Shown: in pieces, positions 11,932-23,260 of the stretch
How the letters are laid out: each line of letters starts with the position of its first letter
How positions within the stretch are numbered: the stretch's first letter is position 1
NCBI GenBank assembly: GCA_013397115.1
Contig: VWZW01006282.1
Span: 1,921,831-1,985,830, forward strand
Source of the DNA: Edolisoma coerulescens
Lineage: Eukaryota; Chordata; Aves; Passeriformes; Campephagidae
DNA length: 64,000 nt
Reading direction: 5' to 3'
The notes under the pieces: generated by a model
Databases searched by the model: none
What the model saw: the letters and a program-made list of their open reading frames with translations, nothing else
What the model was told of the DNA's origin: nothing
Program-made: the position numbers and the translations under genes

Positions 11932-14850
11932 AGAGAGACAACACTTGCACACAGACAAAGTAAGTGGACATTCATAGACCTGCAAGTTGAATAAATAGGG
12001 CTTGTTTGTATAAAACAATTTTCTCTCTATCTTGCTCTCCTGTTTTAGGGCCTCTGGCCCATGGTCAGAAAAATAAAAATGGGAGGCGGAGTTTGGCTTT
12101 GCACGGTTGTTAAACTGAGGCCACAGCTTTAGGAGAAAGCTTTAGTTTGAAGCAACCATTTACTTCAGGTAAAATACTTCAGGGGAGCAGCAAAAAAGAG
12201 GAGAAAGGAAAGAGAGAAGTAATTAGGCTGGAAGAAGGAAATCTGGGATTTCTATACCAGCTGCAGCTTTACGTACAAGAATGAAAAAAGGTAGTGGTGC
12301 TTGCGTGGCATTTTTTCAGGGTATATGTAGAATTTAGTTGTTTCTTTGGGAAACATATTTAGGGAAGTGCCATTGACCTCAGGTGGAAATAGGATAAGGG
12401 CCATCCAGAGCAGGAAGGGAGGGAGCGTCTAAAAGCAGATAGAGAGCACAGAAAATTGGGGGAAGTGTTTCAAACAACTGTTTTTCCTTTTATAAAGCAA
12501 AAAGCAAATTAAGTGATACATCTAACGTCATTCCTCACAGAGCTGGGCAGATGCAGATTGGAAGGAAATCACACAGCCAAAAATATGTCGTCACTGCTGT
12601 TGTTTTCTCCCCAGAGCTTTGTAAAACTTCTTGACAGTCGATGCAAAAGCAGCATTTAAAGAGCACCTCCCATCAGCCCAGCTGCCTCGCCAGCACAGCT
12701 CTCCTCCTGCCACGGTGGGTCCGAGCTGGGGACCTCTCTCCCCTCACTGCTCGAGTGCCAACACGTAGCTCCAGCTTGTTCTTGCTTCACTGGCTTTACC
12801 AGAAAACTGTCACCAGTGAAGGGGGTGACAGGGACAGCAGCCAGATTTAGGAGGTGCTCTTGAAACCTTCAGTTACTCTGCTGAAATTTGGTGCTCTGAC
12901 CAGAATCCCACTCACCCAACAAAGTAATTCTGACAGTGTAGGCAAGAAAGTCTACATCAAGAAGGCAAAACAGATTCTTGTATAGATTAAGAGAGCAAAG
13001 TTTAACTTAAGTATCACATTATACTGTACTACACTGCTTATAAAAAGGGTCCTAGATCCCAAACACCCCAAATAATGAGCTATAGTTTTGTACATAAATT
13101 AATGTTGCTTTGAAGTAAAATAGTCTCTTTCCTTTGTAATAAACATTCATTGCACAGAATTCTTTGTAAGTAAATATATTAAATTTGGTTGCTAAGAAGG
13201 TATAAACTTATTAATATATCTGGCCAGTAAATTTTATCGACCATCACACAATTAAAAGTTGTTGTTAGCGAAAATTATTACTGGAGAACAGAAAGCACTT
13301 AGAAGTCAACTTAGGAGTTAATGCTGTAAGAAATCCTGTTATTTCACTCCACCTACAGTGACCAGCTTCTTCTGGATGCAACATTAATTGGAAGTACAGA
13401 CCCCATCCAGCCCTGCAGAGGTGGAGAAAGCCAGCTTTGCAGCTTACGGGACACTCGTCACTGACACAGTCAAACCCCTCTGAGTACAGGCAGTATCCAC
13501 CCCACCAGCCCACCCAACGGGTCGTGGCTTGGGCTGAGATCGGTGCTTCTCCTGGGAAAGTGGGAAGGAGTCTCTGGGAAGTCCCTGGGCAGGAATGGAT
13601 TCACTCCTGTCAAAATGACCCCCAAATTCCCAAGGAAAATCCACTGGAGGGCAGAGGTGTCTAGAGACAGCTTGTCCCACCATGAGCTCTGGGCTCCATG
13701 AGGTGACGGTGCAACCAAAGCTGAGAGGGCCGTGCTGCAGGTGAGGAGGGCACCCCTTGGCACATGTGTTCCTGCCAGCAGTGCCAACTTGGGCGGGAGG
13801 GAGGCAGGTGTTTGTCCTTCCACCACGGCTCTCCTGCACCCCTCCTACTGCAGGTGGCTCAGGGCAAACCTGGAACCAGGCAAAACGGAGGACAGGCTTG
13901 GGATGTGCTGTGGAGCTCCTGCCACCTACCCCCTACCACCACCCAGCTCAGGGCAAGGGAGGAGCAGCTGTGCCTCTGCACCTATGTTATACACCAAACA
14001 TACCAAAGAAGTAATGTCACAACAATCTCTAGTAACAAGGTGGGACAAAGCCAGCCCTGGGGGAAGCAGGAGCCATCTCACTGGCTGTAGGGGCGAGAAA
14101 TGCACCCCACACTACAGCTGGACCTGGCCTGAAGAGTGCACCAACAGCACGATCCACCCAACCAAGGCCAGCACAGACTCACTCCACAAACACCAGCGAC
14201 CAGCTCATCGCTTCGTCAAGGTACAGCGAGAAAGCGCTTCCAAAAGGCATCAGCCTTGCTGAAAAGGCAGCTAAGGAAAGGCCGGTTCGTCCAAATACGC
14301 ACGGGATAGCCAAAGGGAGAGAACTGCTCTGGGCTGCCCCAGGGCGGCAGCCTGGAGGCAAACCTTGCCCTTGCGTCTCTATACAAAAGTTACAAAATCA
14401 ACTGGTGACATTATATTACATCTATTGTCCATAATATCACAGTGCTAGTTTTAAATGGCTAAAAAAAGAAAGTTTTTAGATTTAAGACATTCCTCCTGTA
14501 GAAACGCAACCCCTTTCTCCTGCTGTTGATACCTGAAAGCAACCTTTCTTGAAAAAGATAAAACCAATGAAATGCACTAATTAAAATTAGGAGCATCTTT
14601 TCCTTGACAGCCTTATATTTCCTACGCATCCCATTGTTTCCCAAGGGGAAATTAAACAAATAATATGAATCCCAGCCCGAAAATCAGAATGTTAGAAGAA
14701 CAGTTCTAAAGCCCAGATGCTTCTTACCAGGTACTAACTAAATAAAACTCTTGCAGATTTAAATACAGAATACTTTGACATGTCTTCAAGAGCATGTTAG
14801 CTTTCCAACAACATTCACAATGAAGTTTCACTTCTGAGGCCATGGAGTTC
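11915..14850 (-). other. Putative long 3' untranslated region of the LBH-family gene
   Basis: From the TAG at 14851 down to the poly(A) signal at 11931-11926 I see no competing minus-strand AATAAA. The stretch is mostly AT-rich, with several ATTTA pentamers on the minus strand (for example around 13100, 13170, 13230 and 14760), as is common in regulated 3' UTRs. Between about 13350 and 14350 it is more GC-rich and holds only chance open frames. The roughly 2.9 kb length is inferred from the signal position, not from transcript data. Confidence 0.5.
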
Positions 14851-14927
14851 CTACTCATTCTCTTCAGTTCTGCTTTCCAGAGTATCTGTACTGTCTTCTC
14901 CTTCTTGAGCTGGGTGTGCTAAGGTAC
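14851..14927 (-). CDS. LBHD2: LBH-family gene, last coding exon
   Basis: The acceptor CTGTTTCTTTGCAG has a good pyrimidine tract. The exon completes a split glycine codon, then encodes TLAHPAQEGEDSTDTLE followed by SRTEENE and the TAG stop at 14853-14851. The acidic, glutamate-rich tail resembles in character the C-terminus of LBH (QEDEQDNCEE then KENKEQ). Phase continuity with the preceding exon is exact. The weak upstream donor leaves room for a shorter isoform that skips this exon. Confidence 0.7.
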
Positions 14928-17900
14928 CTGCAAAGAAACAGCTTGTCAGTATTGATTTCCCCATATGGGTGCAGCCTTTGTTTGAGTCCCTGTTCCACCT
15001 GGAAGTTGATCTGTTAGGGTGATCAGACGTGGTAAGAGAAATCTTCTCTGCTTGCAAACCAGTAGTTCAACCCGGAGCAGGGAATTCTGAGTGCATCACA
15101 GTCTGACTTCACAGGGAACCTCAGACCTCAGGTCAGACATTACTGAGATGAGGTGACCCCTATGGACAGCCACTGTCATGGGAAGGGTACCTGGTCTCTG
15201 AAATCTGCTTAAGCTGTCAGGCCTGAAGATATAATGAGTCTAAATCAAGGCACAAAACCAACACAGAAACCACAAAATATAACCTGAAAGTCAGGAAATA
15301 GATTTGGCTCATATTTCTTCTTGAATGATCAAACCCTGTGGTTGTCACCACCCAGAAACGCCAACTGGAATAGCAGGTGATTTTACACTTCAAGACCATT
15401 TGTCATCGCTCCTTTGAAGGGAAGGGGAGGGTGCATCTTGCGCCCTGTCCTGGCTGCTGTGTCTGGGCGCTTGGGTGGCAAATGCTGGTGCACTGAAATG
15501 GAAACTGGGTCACTCTATAAGAGAGAAGGACAGCACTGAGATGAAAAAAAGGAAATAAATAGACCGGTTTCCCACTGGAGCGCTTCCTGTACAAGCTACA
15601 CTTAGACAAGGTCCTGCCTTTAACCGTATTTACCCCCAGTGACACTGCCAGTCAGGGGTCTGTATTTGTGAGATCCTGCTGTACTGACACACTCCTGAGA
15701 CACCAGGATGCTTTGAAAATGTGCTGCTGTCGAACATTTCACTTCTAGGCTAGGAGACAGGGATAGATACATGCTATTGACCAGGATTACTGCTCCCGAG
15801 AGCGACCTGCTAATGTGCAGTGCACTGGCTGCCTGCTGGCCATGCAAGTGGCTGATGCAGATGAAAACACCATTGCTCAAAAGCTATCAGGAAATTTTCA
15901 GTCCACAGGACTCCTCCAGTGCAGATGTTTTCTGGGCACCTTCAAGTGCCTACAGTTGTTTGGCTCACTGTTAACTTCAGTGCACAGTATGGTATGAAAC
16001 AGCTATTTTCCTAAAGGGAACAAGGATGAAAATTATTCATTCAGACCTTCCAGATCCATCTGCTGCTGCTGTTGCTGGACACAGACTCTTTGGTCACCAT
16101 GAAGACCCTTGTCCTCTGCTGACTTGAGGTCCTCAGGAGGCCAGCGCAGCTCCCCGCTCTCCACCTCCCCGGACTCGGTGGGCTCCACCACGATCGAAGG
16201 CAGTCTTTTGGACAGCTTGGGGTACTTCTCACGCGAGTCTGGGAAGGCCTGGTGAGACATTTGGGGAACGTACATCAAAGCTTTGCGCAGGGATGTATAT
16301 TCAGAGCAAGCAGAGTATGTCCTTTCTACATCTGACATGCACTCGCATGTCCATTAAGAAATCCTCTTCCAGCTGGTGCAGAACAACAGCCCTGCACAGG
16401 GAGGATTTCAAAAGCAGCTGAACCCAGCTCCTTGCCAGCCAAGTGTGGTGCAGAGGGGCTGTAGGTCTCAGCACACTCTCCCCTGCACGTGCTGTCCCCT
16501 CCTGAGCAAAGAACCCACTTTGCTTGCTGGTGTGTTGAGGAGATGATTGCCTTAACTTGTGTGATCTGACATGAGCAGTGAAAATGGAAACTTGGGAGAC
16601 AAAATTTGTTACACTGCCAAACACTCGTGTTTCAGTTCTGGTGGGGATTTGGGACACAGAAGTCATTGTTGTAAGGCTAAGCTAAATGGCTGCTGCAGCC
16701 CTTCTGGCTGCTGTCCTTTTGCTCTGATACGATATTCATGTTTTCTTGCAGTGACACTTTATTAAAAAGCCACCATTATGCAGAGATATTTTCTGCAATG
16801 TGAAACACTGTATTTTATGATGAATTCATGCAAAACAGGTAGCCCCAGAGAACATCTTGACACAGAGGATGGTGCCAGCTATTTATTTTCATTTGTCACG
16901 TTGAAGCTGCAGGTCAAACACTACACAGTGGTTAGAGATTGAAGCTGAACTAGGGCTTTTTAGTGAAGGATATTGTAACACGTAAAACTGCTTTCCTGTT
17001 TTCAACATAGCTGGATCATTTAAATCTCTCAGGGTACTTTGTTTTGAATCATTTTTTTTCTGGTGGAGTTTGTGGGTGGTTTTTTTTTTTTTTTTTTGGA
17101 GGAAAAAGATCATTCCAGCTCCTCCAGGACATCACCATAAGAAACTCTGTTGTTGCTTCACTGCAACCTTTTCTCCTGGATTCTCCAACTTCCATATACC
17201 TGCACTAACAAGCTATAAATCTCTCCGTGCTAACTGAGTTTTATTTTTATTTTGTTTCATCACATTTCATTTCTAACAATAAAATCAAGGTGCACGTGAG
17301 GGGACTGAACCAGGACCTGAGAGCAAGAATGATCCCAGTTTAACTTCAGATGCTGGCACAGGTTTGCTGTGTGCTGGTGGGAACCTCCCCACACATCTGC
17401 CCCGTGTTCACCACTGAATCAGGGTCTCTGCTTGACCCAGCCCTGCTGGTTATGTGAGCCAGTCTCAGCACAGCTCCTGCCGTGAGCACGGGCAGAAACA
17501 CACAGATATTCCCTAACCACCACAAAGGTGGGCACAATCCCCAGGACATTGACAGGGATCTGGAGGCGTCATAACCCTCTGGAAGTGTTTGCTCCATGGC
17601 CTTTGAAACCTTCCTTCATCTCAGCAGCTGCACCCCCTAAGAGCTGAGGGTTCAGCTGTCCCACTTGGCATCAGAGCTGGTATGGGGAGGCTCAGGAAGG
17701 GTTGTGCATCGAGGAAGCAGCAAGCACATTTTTAACATTGCTGTGATGCCAGTATCTGACTTCTGAAGATAAGGAAGGACAATAACCCTCATCCTCACAC
17801 CCTTGCTCCCCATGGTAGTGTCACAGGGATTCAATACTTTTTGCAAATCTATACACAGGTGAGAAATGTTGCATATTATTATTAGTGTTATAAAATGAGA

Positions 17901-20158
17901 CACAATTAGGGAAAAATTTCTTTTGTGAGAAAGCCCCTTCAGTACAATTAGACCAAGTGAATCACTGAAGGCAAACCTTTCTGATGCCTCCCTGAGCTGA
18001 ACCCACAGTTTATAACTCATCCTGACCAAGCAATGCTGCTTATGCTGCCTATCAGAAAAGAGCCGCCCAACTTCCCATTAGACAGACTTCTCCTGAGCTG
18101 CTCATAATTTGGAAAGACATTTCCATGGCAGCTGTCTTGACTGGGAGGAATTTTTAAGAAGTAGCTAATACAATCCTGCTGCTTGGAAACAAAATATGAG
18201 ACAAAGTCTCCTTGGGTGGGACAGGCCCATGGACCCCGTGAGCAGCAGTGCCCTCCTCTGCAGACCCACGGTGGAGCCCAGCTCCCTGAGCCTCACAGCT
18301 CAGCTGGCAGAAAATAGCCATAAAGTTGTGGGCAAATTGCTGTATTTTCTCCCAGGCTGCACAGGCAGGTGACAATGACCTCTTCCCTGGCTATTGTACA
18401 GCCTGCTGGGGTGGCAGAGGGCTCATGACAGCCACCCCTTCCCCAGGCCTGCTGGCAACCTCTGGATGGGTGATGCAACACAACAAAAATTCTGCTTTTT
18501 CATCTGCTTTCTGAAGCCCGAGGAAATGACATGGAGAGATCTAAAAATGTGCTGAGAGATGATTATTACAGCTGCAAGAAAATGTAGGAAAGGCACCTGT
18601 GTGGCCTGAGCTGTGACTATTTTTGTTTGTGTCACTCTCATATGGTCTTTTCTCACACCAACCACATAATTTTTTTTTTCCACAGAGCCCAGTATTTACC
18701 ATGTCCCTCCAGGAATGAGTCAGGACTGGCAGGAAGCAGAGCTGCCTGTTGGGCCTTGCTGTGTTTTTCTGCAGAAGCTGGAGCGTGTGATGAGTGGGCA
18801 GGAGACTGCAGGAAGAGAAGGACCGGTCTCCTGGACAGAGTGCTTGGAAGTTGCTGGAAGGAACCTAGTTTTCCCACTGAGTCACTGAGTTTGTGCTACA
18901 TCTCATTTCTGCTTGGCTTTTTTTTTGCCTCAGGTGGCTATCACTAAAATGTGGATGGTAGCACCTTCTCCCAGAGGAGAAAGGTAAAGGAGCTGGGAGA
19001 AAAACTCTGGAGCATATGATCAGAGACACCATAGAACAGCCCTAAATACACAGGTGGAGTTGGAGCTGGGACAGAGTTCAGGCAGCACACACTAATACAA
19101 CACTGAAAACCCAGAACTTGGTGAAGAAGAAAAAGAATATTGAAAATGTGCTCCTTGAGTGAGCAGCATCCATCCTGTGCAGTCCCTGAGGCATGGGAAA
19201 GCCCAGGGTATGCTCTTAAAAGGCACAAAGCCTTTCGTCACATGCACAAGTGATCCAAAAGGAATTTGCAAGATTTCTGTTCTGACTTCCCTGGCTTCCA
19301 AATGCTTGATTTTCACCTGCAATAGGCTGCTCCTAGAGTAGTTCTCCAAGTCTGCTTCCCATGTCACACACTGTGTTGAGAGGCAGCTCGGGTCCACCAG
19401 GACACATTACGGCTGGTCCCTGGTAGTGACACAGAGTCACGAGCACAAGCACAGAGCGCAACTGCGATGTGGGGGCTGCCACAGGGGGGGCTTGGGACAT
19501 CGTGATCCCTCCTGCTGGAATGAGCACCACGGGTGGGTGTTTGAGTGGGTGTGTGGAACTGCCTGGGGACAGAAAATGCTCTTGCACCTGCCAGCAAATG
19601 GCCCTGACCAGTGGTGCTGCTATGATGCCACAGCCATTTCTGTGAATTACCCAATCATTTCAAATGGGCTCTGTTCCAAATAGGGAACTCCCTCTGAGCC
19701 TAAGGAAACTCAGTTCATTTCAAGGGTGGCTGTATAAAAGCTTGGCACAGTACTGGCTGGATGTCTTCATGGCACAGGAGTTGCTCAGATCTGAACCCTT
19801 GGTTACAAACAGCCTCTTTGCCCACACCCCTGCAGGATCTGGGCACTGCTGTCACTGTGCCCTGCAGACCTGGCACCCCACAAAACATTTCAGCCAAACT
19901 CTTAATTTTTAATAACAAAACCCAAGTAGGATCAAACATCTATTTCAGGGATTGTTCTTCTGGCAGCAGTGCTCTGCAATTCAACATCCACCCAAAGGTC
20001 AGTTACTGGTTGCATTAAATCACTTTTGATAAGCAACTCAGGACACTTCTCAGTTCTGCTGAAGTTACCTGGCTTGAAGGGCCTCCTTCATCCTCAGGAG
20101 TCTGGCTGAGCACGAATTCCTCCATCGCCGGCTCTCGGGTGTTCATCACCTCTGTCAT
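14851..20158 (-). CDS. LBHD2: LBH-domain family protein, three coding exons (LBHD2-like paralogue of LBH)
   Basis: Joining 20158-20069, 16248-16047 and 14927-14851 gives an open frame of 369 bases (122 residues plus TAG), with GT-AG introns in phases 0 and 1. The N-terminus MTEVMNTREPAMEEF parallels LBH's MTEVMMNTQPMEEI. Residues 31-33 (AFP) align with LBH's IFPDP block. Residues about 45-70 hold the family core, RLPSIVVEPTE then, after an extra serine, GEVESGELRWPPE. A six-glutamine run (residues 88-93) and an acidic tail follow. LBH proteins are small, acidic, largely disordered nuclear regulators linked to Wnt signalling and limb and heart development; a similar role here is inferred. LBH itself is about 105 residues and very conserved. 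The SREKYPKLSK segment in place of DPSDFDRCCKLKD, and the inserted serine, argue for a paralogue. Family membership is secure; the symbol is a best guess, and LBH itself is the main alternative. Confidence 0.85.
14928..16046 (-). other. Third intron of the LBH-family gene
   Basis: This 1.1 kb intron lies between the core exon and the last coding exon, in phase 1. Its donor is weak (GTCTGA) and its acceptor strong (TTTCTTTGCAG). It shows no recognisable repeat or additional exon. Confidence 0.65.
16047..16248 (-). CDS. LBHD2: LBH-family gene, second coding exon (LBH core)
   Basis: This 202-base exon starts after the acceptor ATGTCTCACCAG and encodes AFPDSREKYPK, then the diagnostic core RLPSIVVEPTE and GEVESGELRWPPE, then a linker with six glutamines and MDLE. 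It contributes 67 codons and one base. The donor GAAG/GTCTGA is far from the GTAAGT consensus. If unspliced, the frame closes after GLNE at 16033. The phase-1 end fits exactly with the acceptor at 14928, which supports splicing. In LBH the core exon is, to my recollection, the last one, so the read-through form is a real alternative. Confidence 0.88.
16249..20068 (-). other. Second intron of the LBH-family gene
   Basis: A 3.8 kb phase-0 intron, with donor GTAACT and acceptor CTCACCAG. It contains an 18-base T run on the plus strand at 17080-17097. Otherwise it looks like unique sequence with only short chance open frames on both strands. Confidence 0.75.
17080..17097. repeat. T homopolymer (18)
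   Basis: An uninterrupted T run lies inside the second intron of the LBH-family gene. Confidence 0.95.
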
Positions 20159-20159
20159 G
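20069..20159 (-). CDS. LBHD2: LBH-family gene, first coding exon
   Basis: This 91-base exon follows a minus-strand acceptor ending TTCACAG. One base precedes the ATG at 20158, so the start codon sits almost on the splice junction. It encodes 30 residues beginning MTEVMNTREPAMEEF and ending GGPSSQ, then a donor CAG/GTAACT, leaving phase 0. If the upstream exon at 24472-24370 is spliced on, an in-frame TGA lies two codons before this ATG, so translation should start here. This gene therefore lacks the MSIYFPIHC-type leader found in the longer LBH isoform, unless an alternative first exon exists. CDS begins at 20158. Confidence 0.85.
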
Positions 20160-20639
20160 CTGTGAATATTAAAACAGAATGGGACACCTCAGCTCAGAGC
20201 TTTGGCCCCACAGCTAATTTAACAAAAGGTATTGGCTTTTCATATTGGTTAAAATAATTGTGTTACACTGTCCTTCCTGAACAGTCCAAGAAATGTTTCC
20301 TTGGCCTCCAAGCCAACTGTTACTGCTGCATGTTGTGATGCTGAGCAGGGCATGGACCCCAGCTGCCCCTGGAACAGCAGAGAGGACCCCCACAGAGTCC
20401 CAGAGTCATCAGCTGGAAACTGGAGTCCTCCAATGTTATCAGCAATCAGTTTATTACCGATATATGAGCTCAGAAATTGCATCTGTTGACCAAAAAAAGT
20501 TACTGGTGGAAATATCAGCCTTGAATTAAATTCTTATTCTGATTCTTTGTAATGTTGTCAATATTTGCTCTTCCAGATGTCTCTTCCATTTAGTCATGAG
20601 CCAGCACTTCTTTTTAAGCTGTTAATTCCAGACATACCA

Positions 20640-20830
20640 GCTGTATTGGTGTCTAAGGACCAGATTTTTAGTAGTCTTTACTTGCCTGAGTGTTCAGAGA
20701 GGTGTTGAGTGGGACTTTCAAATGTTGAGTGGGACTTTCAAATGCATCAGCGACTGTTTGGCACCTAAATCTCATTTAAATCAGGGACTTAGGAACCTAA
20801 GCTGCTTACATGCCCAATAAGCATCACCCT
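20640..20830. repeat. Ancient palindromic (MITE-like) repeat remnant
   Basis: It carries GACCAGATTTTTAGTAGTC, GTGGGACTTTCAAATG, TTTGGCACCTAAATCTC, TTTAAATCAGGGACTTAGG and AACCTAAGCTGCTTACATG. These match the pattern of an old element widespread in reptile genomes with ends like GGCCAGATTTTCAAAGG and an interior of GGCACCTAA and CAATGGGA motifs. An internal 20-bp tandem duplication (20703-20742) is local. It sits in an intron of the LBH-family gene. The family name is not assigned. Confidence 0.5.
20703..20742. repeat. Perfect 20-bp tandem duplication
   Basis: Two identical copies of TGTTGAGTGGGACTTTCAAA (20703-20722 and 20723-20742) lie within the older repeat at 20640-20830. Perfect identity suggests a recent slippage or copy event. 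Confidence 0.95.
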
Positions 20831-21419
20831 GTGCCATTTGGCACCCGAGGCACTCCAGTGCTGGCCCCGGAGCTGGCCTGGTTCTGCTGGGCATTGCAGC
20901 AGTCCAGAGCAAAGAGACGGAGCCGGCTGCAGCCTTCGCTGCAGAGCCCAGCCCAGGCCGGGCAGCTGCACATCTCTCTGGCGTTGGGATTTTCCTCACA
21001 TCTGCCATTTATAGACACAGAATTCCACTGAAAAAGCTGAGGGTGCCTGAAATCTCCAGAATGCAGATTGGGCGTGTAGGAGCAAACAGAGCCTGACCCA
21101 CTCTGTGCTGAAAGGGACCATGTTCATTTTAAATGTTAATAAATCAGCCCTGGAGAGATTTGGCATGGGGCTTTCACTCTCTTTAGCTGGCATTCATGAG
21201 GTAGTGCAGTTAGTGGCTGCTGGAGCCTCCTGCAGCACACAGAATGTAGGCATCATCCATTAGGCTGCCCTGCCACCTGCCACAGCAAACACTCCTTTAG
21301 GCACGACTAAATGCTGCCATTAATTCTGGTCCTGCTGCACACACAAAAGCCTTCTGTGTAAAGGCTGCACCTACTGAGAAATGCCAACTAAAACATCTTA
21401 AGGATAGCTTGTTTCAGGC

Positions 21420-21560
21420 TTACATTACCAATTACCCCACAGATCTAAATTTTACAGTATCTGCAATTACTACGGAACCCTTCACAATGACTTTAATTAG
21501 CTGTAGCACGGAGCAGCATGATAGTGCAGAGACTTTCACTCCCACTGCATCATATTGAAG
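21420..21560. promoter_or_regulatory. Candidate intronic regulatory element
   Basis: CTTTAATTAGCTG (21491-21503) and several AATTAC-type sites lie in otherwise unique sequence. Weak evidence. Confidence 0.2.
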
Positions 21561-22929
21561 AAAAAGCATGGCAGAACCATGGGACACTTGAGCTCAGCTG
21601 TGGACCGGGACCCAAGCCTGTAGGCATCCATCAGCTTAGGAAAAAGCCCTGAAGGGTCAGCCTTGGACCCAACCAACACTGAATTAATTCACACACTTCC
21701 TGGTACGTACACAGAACAGGAGAGCAGAACCAGGCTCTGAAACCCAGCAAAAGGCTGAACCAAACTCCCAATCTGAGCACCCTGCATCTTACACAGCCTG
21801 AATCCTCACAGAGCCATGGCACAGTAGAAGAGCTACAGATTCTGTCTGCTAGGAAGAGTGTTTTGAGCTCCCAGCCTTTACTTGGGCCTGTGCCACTCCA
21901 CAGGGACAGCACAAACCACCTGATCAGTAAAATGCCTAGGTATTCTGGACACACGCTCTTATTCCTGCAGCATCCAGCAGGCCACACCACTAGGCACCGG
22001 TGACCTGGAAATGGGAGACCCCTTCCAACAGTGGTGACTGTGGGCTCTGCTCTGCCACCTGAGACAGCACTTGAAAGAACAGAGATGTGCCCCTGGACCA
22101 AAAGGAAAGTAGCACTCCATCTGATAGCTCCTCCCTCTGATCACCCCTGGTGCTCATTCCATTGTTGCCTTTTTTTCCCACTCTGGTCCCCGTCTCTTCC
22201 TTGTTCCCAGAGGGACCCTTTTCACCCTTCCTGCTGCCCCTCTGGGAATGACCACACTAGGCAATAGCAGGACCATGCTCTCCCAGCCCAACTCTCTGGG
22301 AAGAGTTTTGGTTTTTTGCAGGGTTTTTGCAGAGTTTTGCGGGGCTTTCACACCCTGTGTTAGCCAGGCCCAGCTGTGAGCCTGGAGGAGCACTGGGCCC
22401 ACCACTCTGAGCATGTCCAAGATGAACACCCTTCTTTTGGAATCTTTTTTGGGGTTTGGCGCCCCATGCCTGGATTGCAGGGAAAAGGAAATGACGAAGT
22501 GTGCATCTAGATGGAAATAATCTTGGAGGCTTTGTGTGGGGCTGGTATTTATGAAGTCTCGGTCTTGGCAACCACAGATAAGCCATGCCCCACTGCTGTG
22601 TGTCCTGGGGGTTGGTCCCTGCTGGCCAGCAGCAGACTCCTGCAGTCACTCATAGCTGGCTGGTTTATTTTAGCAGCCATTCAATACATAGCAAACATTT
22701 AAAATATTTCTCTGTCCTTGTTCCATGGGAAATTAGAGATATACATCCACACATGCACTGTCAAATGTGTCATACAAGCTCAAAGATGTTAAGACCTCAC
22801 GGAATTCTATTATTGAGCAATAATGGGCTCCATGCTTCCCTAAGACCACATTATACCCTGCAGATTATTTGTAAATGACAAAGACAAATGATTCGGGCTA
22901 GAAAAATGGTGACAGTCCTGCCAGTGTTA

Positions 22930-23260
22930 CAGCAGATGCCTCAGTGAATTGGCTCCCAGGCTGTTGAAGCCCAGGCCATCTCAGAAAATCTGTTCAACTT
23001 AAGGCTTTGATTGAATAGGATGGCAGAAGTGATTGTACTTGATGTGTTTCAGAATAGAACATCGGGCCATGCAATTGGCAAAATAATTAGGCTTTAACTG
23101 GGATAGATTAATTATTCCCAGTCTCCCCTTCGAAATAGTGAAGGAGAGCAGAAGAATCTCTATGAGCTGTGAAAGCAGTGATGTTTCTAACAAGCTTAAC
23201 TAGGTCTTTAACATAAAAAACAACTAGATGTAAAATAATTGAGAATGCCACTGCAAATCA
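22930..23260. promoter_or_regulatory. Candidate intronic enhancer of the LBH-family gene
   Basis: The stretch contains AAAATAATTAGGC near 23080 and GATTAATTATTCC near 23106, close together, plus CAATTGG near 23072. There is no repeat or coding signature. Function is inferred from motif density alone. Confidence 0.28.
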
